Source of the DNA: Acidimicrobiaceae bacterium
GTDB lineage: Bacteria; Actinomycetota; Acidimicrobiia; Acidimicrobiales; RAAP-2
Length of the DNA: 12,098 bases
Assembly (NCBI GenBank): GCA_003164275.1
Contig: PLSY01000274.1
Span: 1 to 12,098, forward strand
Direction: 5' to 3'
This document shows positions 4,936-12,098 of this stretch, one piece after another. The first letter of the stretch is position 1, and each line of letters starts with the position of its first letter. The notes under the pieces were generated by a model that searched no databases, was not told the origin of the DNA, and saw nothing but the letters and a program-made list of their open reading frames with translations. The position numbers were made by a program, and so were the translations under genes.

Positions 4936-7900
4936 TTCGCGCCTTCACCAAATCAGTCAGTTCGTCGAGGCGATCGAAGTCCTCGGGCAGGACGCCCTGG
5001 ATCGCCAACCTGACCTTCTTCTCCTTCAACCCATTGCCAACCCAAGAATCGGGTTTGGAATGTCGAACTGCGCGATCGACAGCCGTCGCAGCTTGTTCGT
5101 CGGAGTCGAAGAAGTCGAAGAGAGCACGGCGGGCCCCGTTGTCGGCCCAGGATGGGTACTCCACGCCCGTTCCTTCGCCCTTGCCGAGCTGGGCCGCCTG
5201 TTGCAGAAGCTTCTCTAGGTAGGCCTTGTAGTCAAGGGCGCCTTTGCGTCGTTCATCGAGTAATGCGTCAAGTAGCTCAGACATACGGTCGTAGTACTTC
5301 GGATTCATCGGACGTTCGTCGACGATCACCTTGCGCATGTTGTTTGTGATCGTCTCTGCGACGGCTTCCGGATCCTTCTTGATCCCGCTCGGGAGCTTGT
5401 CGAGCGCACCTGCACCCAGCTTCACAATCAGATCAATGAGGCCTGTGTCCTCGAAGTTCGAAAGGGTCTCCGAAGGCTTGGCCTGAATGTAGGTGTCGAG
5501 AAGATGTCGCATGCCCGCCTCGTACTGCTTGAAGTCGACGTCCTCGCCGGCCCCGAGCTTCACCTCGTCACGCACGTTGGCATAGTGGGCGACCTCGGTC
5601 TTGATCGCTGCGGCCTCAGCATCCGAATATCCCGCAGCGCCCATCTCGTTGGCCAGATTGCCGTAGTTGCGAACCAATGCCGCCACTGTCTTGTACAACT
5701 CAACCCTCTTGGGCTCGTTGGCCTTGAGCTGCTCGGCACTCCCCTGCTCCGCAGCGCAGAAGTACTTCTGGTACTGCAAGGTGTTCTTGGGCGGTTCGAC
5801 AGGCTCGCAGAGTGCCCGGATCTTCTCTAGGGCATCGTCGAGGTCCTCACGAGCCCTTTCGATGCGGTTGGAGAGGAGGCCCTCGATGTCCTTCGCCTCG
5901 TAGCCGTCGAGTGCTCCGCTGGTGTAGTCGGTGATGGCGGTCTCGAGGGAGTTGAAGAGATCGCGATAGTCGACGATGTAGCCATAGTCCTTGTCGTCTC
6001 CGTCCAAGCGATTAACACGGCAGATCGCCTGGAAGAGGCCGTGGTCATGCATCTTCTTGTCGATGTAGAGGTACGTAGCGCTGGGGGCGTCGAAACCGGT
6101 CAGCAGCTTGTCGACCACGATCAGCAGTCGCATCTGGCCCGGTTCGTGAACGAACTTCTCCTTGACCTGCTTCTCGAACAACTCCACCTTGTTGACGGCC
6201 TGATCGGCAGGCTCATTGAAGTGATCAGCCAACATCTGCCTGTAGATGTCGTATTGGCGCAGTCTCTCAGTGGCACCCCCTCCCGAGTCCTCCTTGGAGA
6301 TGTCGCCCGCTTGAGGTTCGTAGCTAGTGACGATGGCGCACTTGCCATTGAAACCAGCCTGGCAGAACAGTTCGTAGAATTTGCACGCCTGGTAGATCGA
6401 GGAGCCGACGAGCATGGCGTTTCCTCGCCCATCCATCAGCCGCGGCTTGGTATCCATGTCCAGCAAGATGTCGTTGACGATCTGACGTGCTCGCGGCTCA
6501 GCGCTCACGACCTTCTGCATCGTGCCCCAACGCTTCTTCAACTCAGCCTTGGAGAGATCCGTCATCCCCTTCGTCTTGGCCTCGAACCACTTGTCGACCT
6601 TCTCGGGGGCCATCAGGTCCTGGTCGATGGTGCGGGCCTCGTAACGGAGATCGAGCACGACTCCGTCTTCGACTGCCTCGTCGAACTTGTAGGTATGGAT
6701 GAACGAGCCGAAAGTCTCGATGCTCGTTTCCTTGTCCCGCTTGAGTAGTGGCGTGCCGGTAAATCCTATGAACATCGCCCCAGGGAGGAGCAGCTTCATG
6801 GCATCGTGCATCTTGCCCGACTGGGTCCGGTGGGCCTCGTCGACGAAGACGAAGAGATTGCCCTTGGCCTTGAAGTCGGTTGGGAGTTTGGCCTTCAACT
6901 CCTTGATGAAGTCTGCGTCGGCCTCGTCACGAGCTTCGTCATCATCTGCACCGCCAAACTTGTGGATCAAGGAACAGATCAGCCACTGGTCGCTCTGGTT
7001 GAGCGTCGAGAGGAGGTCGGTTCCACTCTTGGTGCGGTAGATCTCCTCATTGACGCCCTTGAAGACGCCTTCAATCTGTTCGTCGAGTTCAGTGCGGTCA
7101 GTAATCAGGAGGACACGGGCATCGGGCTGGTTCTCGCGCAGCCATTTGGCCAACCACACCATCGTCAGGGACTTGCCGGAGCCCTGGGTGTGCCAGATGA
7201 TGCCGCCCTCACGCCTCGCGACCCGGTCCTGCGAGGCCTTGACCCCAAAATACTGATTGTGGCGACAGGTCTTCTTCACGCCGGAGTCAAAGACCATGAA
7301 GTCGTGGATGATTTCGAGGAGTCGCTCCTGTGAGCAGAGCTGGGTGAGTGCCCGATCAAGGGGCTCCTCAACGTCAGATTCCTCGCGCCAACTCAGCCAG
7401 TACTTCTCCGGTGTGTCGATGACGCCGTAGCGCAGACCCTCTACGTCGTTGCCAGCCATCACGAGTTGCACTGTCGTGAAGAACGACCGGATGAACTCTG
7501 ACCTCTGATTCCCGATGGTCTGGCGGATCCCTTCGGAGACCGCAACCTTCGAGCGCTTCAGCTCGACCGTGCCGAGGGCGATGCCGTTTACGTAAAGAAC
7601 GAGATCGGGGCGCTTGGTATGGTTGCCCGCGACAGTGACTTCCTCCGCCACTGCGAAGCGGTTGGCCTCGGGATTGGCCCAGTCGATGAGCCACACGGTC
7701 TCAGTGTTCTCACCGACTCCCGGCTTGACGTGGACGCCATAGCGAAGGAGTCGGTAGACGTCTTGGTTGGCCTCGTAGAGATCACGGCCTCCACCGAGCG
7801 AGGCGTCGCTCGTCAGTTTCAGTAGGGCCTTATTAATGAGGTTGTCGTGGTAGCCGCGGGCTTTGAGATTCTGAGTGAGCAGCTCGATCTCGACGTTGGC

Positions 7901-8011
7901 GTTGTCCTCCCGGTACTCCCAGTTGCCGAGGTACTCGTAGCCAAGATGCTCTCGGAAGTGCTTGATGACCTTCTCCTGGGTCCTCCGCTCGACCTGACCG
8001 ACGTCGCTCAT
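4922..8011 (-). CDS. hsdR: Type I restriction enzyme subunit R (HsdR), 1029 aa
   Basis: This is the ATP-driven translocase and endonuclease of the type I enzyme. The N-terminal nuclease has RPDLVLYVNGIALGTVELK with Asp136, Glu150 and Lys152. The superfamily 2 motor follows: Walker A GSGKS at 277-281, DEAH box at 391-394, TGT motif III at 418-420, TGFDAP at 638-643, and motif VI Q661-x3-RVNR ending at Arg668. The remaining 360 residues are the helical region that docks on the methylase core. Length and motif order are normal and nothing is truncated, so it should be active. The ATG overlaps the hsdS stop by four bases (ATGA), with a strong GGGGGAGG at 8016-8023. The enzyme cuts DNA lacking HsdM methylation at sites chosen by HsdS. 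Confidence 0.97.
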   Translation of the reverse strand: MSDVGQVERRTQEKVIKHFREHLGYEYLGNWEYREDNANVEIELLTQNLKARGYHDNLINKALLKLTSDASLGGGRDLYEANQDVYRLLRYGVHVKPGVGENTETVWLIDWANPEANRFAVAEEVTVAGNHTKRPDLVLYVNGIALGTVELKRSKVAVSEGIRQTIGNQRSEFIRSFFTTVQLVMAGNDVEGLRYGVIDTPEKYWLSWREESDVEEPLDRALTQLCSQERLLEIIHDFMVFDSGVKKTCRHNQYFGVKASQDRVARREGGIIWHTQGSGKSLTMVWLAKWLRENQPDARVLLITDRTELDEQIEGVFKGVNEEIYRTKSGTDLLSTLNQSDQWLICSLIHKFGGADDDEARDEADADFIKELKAKLPTDFKAKGNLFVFVDEAHRTQSGKMHDAMKLLLPGAMFIGFTGTPLLKRDKETSIETFGSFIHTYKFDEAVEDGVVLDLRYEARTIDQDLMAPEKVDKWFEAKTKGMTDLSKAELKKRWGTMQKVVSAEPRARQIVNDILLDMDTKPRLMDGRGNAMLVGSSIYQACKFYELFCQAGFNGKCAIVTSYEPQAGDISKEDSGGGATERLRQYDIYRQMLADHFNEPADQAVNKVELFEKQVKEKFVHEPGQMRLLIVVDKLLTGFDAPSATYLYIDKKMHDHGLFQAICRVNRLDGDDKDYGYIVDYRDLFNSLETAITDYTSGALDGYEAKDIEGLLSNRIERAREDLDDALEKIRALCEPVEPPKNTLQYQKYFCAAEQGSAEQLKANEPKRVELYKTVAALVRNYGNLANEMGAAGYSDAEAAAIKTEVAHYANVRDEVKLGAGEDVDFKQYEAGMRHLLDTYIQAKPSETLSNFEDTGLIDLIVKLGAGALDKLPSGIKKDPEAVAETITNNMRKVIVDERPMNPKYYDRMSELLDALLDERRKGALDYKAYLEKLLQQAAQLGKGEGTGVEYPSWADNGARRALFDFFDSDEQAATAVDRAVRHSKPDSWVGNGLKEKKVRLAIQGVLPEDFDRLDELTDLVKARNEYQ

Positions 8012-9180
8012 GCTGCCTCCCCCGAGATGTAGAACCGAGTGCGGCCGGTCGGAAGCTGCTGCATTATCCCTTGCCTAATCTCGCCCCCCTTCTTCAGACG
8101 CCTCCGCAAGATCGACACCTCTTCCTCCACATCAAGAAGTGCGGCAACGATTTCTCGTTGCTCTTCGACCGTTGGCAATGCGATTCGGCAGCGAAGAATG
8201 TCTTTGACATAGAGGTGCTTAATTGTCGTTCCCTGCGCAATCTCCGCGATACGACCCGGAAGCCGATAGGTGACGTAGTAAGCGAGCCAATCAGGATCGA
8301 TCAATTTGCCAGGACGAACTATGTTTATGTCGCCGCCAAGAAGGACTCCTGGAGTGTGAAGAGCAGACGCGGTGGCAAGGTCCCGGGCGATAGTCGTGGT
8401 TGATCCTGGAATTAGAACATCACCCGCCTGTGAGTCGATTCCCAATCCGGTGTTAGTTCGTGACACAACATTGCCGATGCGTCGTCCATAGGTAGTGAAC
8501 AACTCACCATAGAGAATGCAAGGTTTGGACCCGGAGGGGACAACTGCCTCCTTACTCAGCCCTGCTCCTCGCAATCCGGTCGCAACAGCGCTCAATGTGA
8601 CCTCGGGCCATTGATCCGCGAAACCCGGTAGGCGTGTACTTCCGGACATCAACTCTTGGACCATTGCTTCACGAATCGCCTCCTTCTTCGCAATGAGGCG
8701 CTGCAGAGCAGCAATAAAGGCATCAACGTCTGCATGCACGAAGCTAATCGCCCGCTGCTCTTCCAGGGACTCGGGCCAGGGAATCACGATGTCTCTGAGA
8801 ATCGCCTGCGTAATTAGTGGAAGATCATTCTGGTTCCTCACATCATTCAGGCGAGCCGCTTCCAGTGCCAGCGCAAGGTAAGAAACATCTACGGGCCGCT
8901 TCACCCGCCGCATGTAAAGTGCATTATCCGTGATCCACGCGGGCCCAGTATTCCGATACACGACACCGCACTTCTGGCCGACCCGACCCAGTATGACAGT
9001 TGGGCTCGTGACCGTGGTCACCGATGTATATCCGGCGATTCCGTTCCCACCAAACACGGGATATGGACAAGATGTTGAACGTTCAGACAGTTGGGCAACG
9101 CTGATGAGATCACCAGATCCGAAGTCCGCGATCTCTGAGATCGGCAATCTCACCCACCCACCTTCAGCTCGGGTCGTCAT
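8008..9180 (-). CDS. hsdS: Type I specificity subunit S (HsdS), 390 aa
   Basis: The protein has the two-half layout of HsdS. Target recognition domain 1 spans about 10-138 and includes YPVFGGNGIAGYTS (40-53), a familiar TRD opening. A helix EEQRAISFVHADVDAFIA to LMSGSTRLPG (140-186) is the first conserved spacer. Domain 2 spans about 190-336, and the second spacer EEQREIVAALLDVEEEV to GIMQQLPTGRTRF (339-383) echoes the first. The long helices set the distance between the two halves of a bipartite target and hold HsdM. The target sequence cannot be read from the protein. Its ATG overlaps the hsdM stop by four bases. The two domains are unlike each other, so the site is probably asymmetric. Recognition domains evolve fastest in such loci. 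Confidence 0.95.
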   Translation of the reverse strand: MTTRAEGGWVRLPISEIADFGSGDLISVAQLSERSTSCPYPVFGGNGIAGYTSVTTVTSPTVILGRVGQKCGVVYRNTGPAWITDNALYMRRVKRPVDVSYLALALEAARLNDVRNQNDLPLITQAILRDIVIPWPESLEEQRAISFVHADVDAFIAALQRLIAKKEAIREAMVQELMSGSTRLPGFADQWPEVTLSAVATGLRGAGLSKEAVVPSGSKPCILYGELFTTYGRRIGNVVSRTNTGLGIDSQAGDVLIPGSTTTIARDLATASALHTPGVLLGGDINIVRPGKLIDPDWLAYYVTYRLPGRIAEIAQGTTIKHLYVKDILRCRIALPTVEEQREIVAALLDVEEEVSILRRRLKKGGEIRQGIMQQLPTGRTRFYISGEAA

Positions 9181-11609
9181 CGAACCCCCATGTCTTCCAG
9201 ATGCATGGACACTTTCGCTTCAAGCTGCGACAGGTCGACCTCGATGTCGTCCAGGGTTTCGGCATAGCGATCGCCGAGGTCTTGAATCCGTGCGACAAGT
9301 CTGAGTGTCAGCGCATTGATCTCTTCGGCAACCCGGTCACTGAGAGACTTGGCCCATTTGTCCTGCAGGACGATTGCTTGGACTTCGGGTTCGTCGAGCT
9401 CTCCATACTTCTTGAAGGCGGCAGAATTGAGAACCTCAAGAGCATCCTTGGCCGCCTTCTTGGCCGCCGCCTCGGCCTGCAGAAGATCAAGCGCCACCTT
9501 GGCGCAGTCGACAGTTTCCGTATCATCAGCTGATTTGGCTTCCTTCAGGAGATCCTTGACTGATGATTGAGAGACTTTGCCTTTGTCGTTGACAGCATCG
9601 AAGAGCAAGCCGTCATCGTCGCCGTGCTCTTCGACATACTCCTCGACGGCCCGGAGAGCAGCCTCCGCTTGGGCCGTTAGACCGTCGAGGTGCACTCGGT
9701 CGACGGCGAAGTAACGGCTAACAATGAGTTCGAGCGGAATCAGATCCATCTTGAGCTTTGTGGCATTCTTGCCCGCTCCGAGGATGAGGTCGGGTGTTTC
9801 CGAGAGTTTGCGCTCCTTGTCCTCGATTGCCGTGCGAGGCTTGGAGGCGGCGACCCAGCCCTCGTTCATGATGAGGAAGACGTCATCGTGCATGCTGCTG
9901 TGCCAGTAGGTCATGAGCTGCTCATACACGTCGTACTCGCCTATCAAGGGTACGGACTTGAACCGGGCAAGCAGGTCGTCGCCCATATTGGCAATCAGTA
10001 CGCTCGGTCGCGTGTCGGCGTTGATTTGGGAAAGCGCGTCGCTATGGGCGGCGAACCAGGCAATGGTGAGACTGCTGGCGGATTGGGCGAGCTGCTGAAA
10101 CTCTGACGAATCGAGGATTGCCTGGCGTACATCGACAACGTCGACGGCCAGGTCGACGTAGCGAGGCCTGTTGGGCTTAAACAGCTGGGAGCGAAGCTGC
10201 GGAAAAGCATCCCAGTAGGATCCGAGTGCGTCGATGTCGCGATCGGGAACGCCGCCGTGGAGATGAGCATCTAGGTCTTGGAGATCCTCAGGCGCGGAGG
10301 AGTCGATGTAACGAGGGATGTTGAGGTTGAAGTCGTTCTTCGGATCTGCGATCTCTGCGTTTGGCACCATGCGCGAGTAGCGATCCAGCTCGATTTGCTT
10401 GTTAAAGACGTCCACGATCTTGTGCAGGTCCTGACTGCGCAGCCGGTTCTTGGGACCGTCCTTCATGAACCCCTTTGATGCGTCAATCATGAAGACTCCG
10501 CTTCGAGCCTGAGCGTTCTCCTTGTCGAGCATCACGATGCAGGCTGGGATTCCGGTGCCGTAGAAGAGATTCGGTGGCAAGCCGATGATGCCCTTGATGT
10601 AGCCCCGTTCGATGAGTGCCTTACGAATCGTGGCTTCGGCGTTCCCGCGGAAGAGCACTCCGTGAGGCAGGATTACGGCGGCCTTTCCGGTGCTCTTGAG
10701 AGACTTGAGTACGTGCAGCAGGAAGGCGTAGTCACCATTCTTCTTAGGTGGCCGACCGAACTCGAAGCGGCCGTAGTCGTTCTCTAGACCGTTGCTCCAC
10801 GATTTCACTGAGAACGGCGGGTTGGCGACAGCAAAGTCGAAGGTACGGAGCTGAGCGCCGTTGAGGAGCTGCGGGCTAGTGATCGTGTCACCCTTGCGGA
10901 TGTCGGCGATCTCGTTCCCGTGCAGGATCATGTTCATCTTGGACAGAGCCCAGGTGGCGTTGTCCTTCTCCTGGCCGTAGATCGTGATGCCGTGAGGAGC
11001 CTCATCGGCCACCTTCAGGAGCAGCGAGCCCGAGCCACAGGTGGGGTCGTAAACGGTCTGATCCTGCTTGGTGCCAGGACCAATGCCAACAACCTTGGCA
11101 AGAATTCGTGAGACTTCGGCGGGCGTGTAGAATTGCCCCTTGCTCTTGCCGGACTCGGTAGCAAAGTGACGCATCAGGTACTCATAGGCATCGCCGAGCA
11201 GGTCGTCGCCCTCGGCTCGGCTACCACGAAAGTCGAGGTCGCCGAAGATTGAAACCAGCTTCGTTAGCCGGTCCTGCATCTCCTTGCCCTTGCCGAGCTT
11301 CTCCTCGTCGTTGAAGTCGGCCTGGTCGATCACCTTCTGGAGGTCGTTGGCCTCTGCCAGCTTGGCGATGATCTTGTTGATCTTGTCGCCGATCTCCTTG
11401 TCGCCCTTGAGCGTAACCATGTCGTCGAAGGAGCCCCCGGTCGGTACGTCGATCAGGCTGTCCTTGTCACCCTTGGACTTGTCCGAGACGTACTTCACAA
11501 ACAGGAGCGTCAGGATGTAGTCCTTGTATTGCGAGGCGTCCATGCCGCCACGCAACTCATCGCAGCTTTTCCACAGGGAGCTGTAGAGATCCGACTTCCT
11601 CAGGACCAT
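9177..11609 (-). CDS. hsdM: Type I adenine methyltransferase subunit M (HsdM) with long C-terminal extension, 810 aa
   Basis: HsdM transfers methyl groups from S-adenosylmethionine to adenine N6 at the HsdS target and marks host DNA. The N-terminal helical domain (about 5-130) starts SDLYSSLWKSCDELRGGMDASQYKDYIL, typical of HsdM. The methylase core has GQFYTPAEVS (158-167), the cofactor motif DPTCGSGS at 188-195 and the catalytic NPPF at 263-266. At 810 residues it is about 280-300 longer than the classical 500-530 residue subunit: residues about 440-810 carry an extra region, largely helical and charged, with coiled-coil-like stretches such as 690-740 and 770-805. I cannot name this region; similarly long HsdM proteins are familiar from actinobacterial loci. 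The ATG has GAGGAG at 11617-11622, seven bases upstream. Confidence 0.96.
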   Translation of the reverse strand: MVLRKSDLYSSLWKSCDELRGGMDASQYKDYILTLLFVKYVSDKSKGDKDSLIDVPTGGSFDDMVTLKGDKEIGDKINKIIAKLAEANDLQKVIDQADFNDEEKLGKGKEMQDRLTKLVSIFGDLDFRGSRAEGDDLLGDAYEYLMRHFATESGKSKGQFYTPAEVSRILAKVVGIGPGTKQDQTVYDPTCGSGSLLLKVADEAPHGITIYGQEKDNATWALSKMNMILHGNEIADIRKGDTITSPQLLNGAQLRTFDFAVANPPFSVKSWSNGLENDYGRFEFGRPPKKNGDYAFLLHVLKSLKSTGKAAVILPHGVLFRGNAEATIRKALIERGYIKGIIGLPPNLFYGTGIPACIVMLDKENAQARSGVFMIDASKGFMKDGPKNRLRSQDLHKIVDVFNKQIELDRYSRMVPNAEIADPKNDFNLNIPRYIDSSAPEDLQDLDAHLHGGVPDRDIDALGSYWDAFPQLRSQLFKPNRPRYVDLAVDVVDVRQAILDSSEFQQLAQSASSLTIAWFAAHSDALSQINADTRPSVLIANMGDDLLARFKSVPLIGEYDVYEQLMTYWHSSMHDDVFLIMNEGWVAASKPRTAIEDKERKLSETPDLILGAGKNATKLKMDLIPLELIVSRYFAVDRVHLDGLTAQAEAALRAVEEYVEEHGDDDGLLFDAVNDKGKVSQSSVKDLLKEAKSADDTETVDCAKVALDLLQAEAAAKKAAKDALEVLNSAAFKKYGELDEPEVQAIVLQDKWAKSLSDRVAEEINALTLRLVARIQDLGDRYAETLDDIEVDLSQLEAKVSMHLEDMGVR

Positions 11610-11624
11610 GCTGTCGCTCCTCGA

Positions 11625-12098
11625 CTACTCACTCGGCACACCTGACTTCGCCTCCATGAACTCGGATCGCAGCACTGATAGTGGTTTCGGACCTAGCGGC
11701 CCCTCGACTCCCCAGAACTCCCAGCCATTGGCGGCGCCGCCCCGAACTGCGGAAGCAGCCGCCGATGGAGTGGGGTACTCGACCCCATCCACGGTGACGG
11801 AACCTTCCTCGCCGACGACGGCACTTGCCGGCCACGCATTATTGAGGGAGGTCAGCTGCGAGTCCGGGTCCACCACACCTTGATCGATGAGTTGCTTCAA
11901 GGTCACGCCATAGAAGTTCTTCGCCTGATGGGCTTTGACCGAGGGCTCATCGCCCGGTGCTGATGCGTCGTAGCCCAAGAGGCGAAGCGTTCGAGAGATC
12001 GGGATGACGCAGGCCTCCAGCATCGTCCGCTCGTAGGGAGGAAGCGTCTCATCGCTCGGACGGTTCCCGTTGTGCATCGACGTTGCATCGGCTGCTTT
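11625..12098 (-). CDS. RAMA-domain (modified-DNA reader) protein, probably N-terminally cut by the window edge
   Basis: Counting from the ATG at 12077, residues about 57-140 match the RAMA domain (restriction enzyme adenine methylase associated) or the related DUF4357 pattern: VTLKQLIDQGVV, an AWPASAVV strand, SVTVDGVEYPTPSAAASAV and GAANGWEFWGVEG. RAMA is predicted to read modified DNA in restriction settings. The frame has no stop between 12077 and the window end, and the ATG at 12075-12077 lacks a ribosome binding site, so the true start is probably outside; the segment ISRTLRLLGYD (27-37) recalls the stretch before DUF4357 in some GIY-YIG nuclease proteins, and a missing N-terminal nuclease domain is possible. 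Its stop lies 15 bases before hsdM, so it heads the visible operon. If the ATG is real the product is 150 residues. Confidence 0.75.
   Translation of the reverse strand, partial: KAADATSMHNGNRPSDETLPPYERTMLEACVIPISRTLRLLGYDASAPGDEPSVKAHQAKNFYGVTLKQLIDQGVVDPDSQLTSLNNAWPASAVVGEEGSVTVDGVEYPTPSAAASAVRGGAANGWEFWGVEGPLGPKPLSVLRSEFMEAKSGVPSE

Noticed and set aside
6041..6748. 235-residue plus-strand reading frame
   Set aside because: It lies wholly opposite the motor domain of hsdR; long antisense frames are expected in GC-rich genes, and it shows no domain signature.

Overview
The window reads as a bacterial defence island with every credible gene on the minus strand, so transcription runs from the right edge to the left. 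Base composition is moderately GC-rich and the coding regions are G/C-biased at third codon positions. With a multi-repeat IS21-like terminus and an actinobacterial style of type I locus, this suggests an actinobacterium. That is an inference from composition and gene style; no taxonomic marker gene is present.

Right part (12098 down to 2607): a tightly packed, apparently single transcription unit. In order of transcription it holds a RAMA-type (modified-DNA reader) protein that runs off the window edge, hsdM (methylase, unusually long), hsdS (specificity), hsdR (restriction/translocase), a YgjP-like zinc metallopeptidase, a DUF4263 nuclease of the Shedu (SduA) antiphage type, and a small DUF5655-like protein. 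hsdM/hsdS and hsdS/hsdR share 4-base ATGA overlaps, hsdR/peptidase overlap by 14 bases, peptidase and Shedu are 12 bases apart, and Shedu/DUF5655 overlap by 11 bases. A 43-codon frame with coding-like base composition follows in the same frame as the DUF5655 gene, just after its amber stop.

Left part (2606 down to 1): two looser genes with their own upstream gaps. One is an Mrr-type restriction endonuclease with an N-terminal accessory domain. The other is a 198-residue protein with the His-Gly and Ser-Cys motifs expected of a caspase-like cysteine peptidase. The gap upstream of the mrr-like gene carries a tRNA T-arm-like sequence. The gap upstream of the caspase-like gene carries a repeated palindromic half-site. 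The first 93 bases are four degenerate repeats ending in ACA, which look like one terminus of an IS21-family insertion sequence.

Together the genes form a layered system: a complete type I restriction-modification enzyme that marks self DNA, a putative reader of modified DNA, three separate PD-(D/E)xK-type nucleases (HsdR, Shedu, Mrr-like), and two putative proteases (a zinc peptidase translationally coupled to hsdR and a caspase-like protein). The least described parts are the caspase-like protein, the protease and Shedu genes built into the type I operon, and the in-frame ORF behind the DUF5655 gene.
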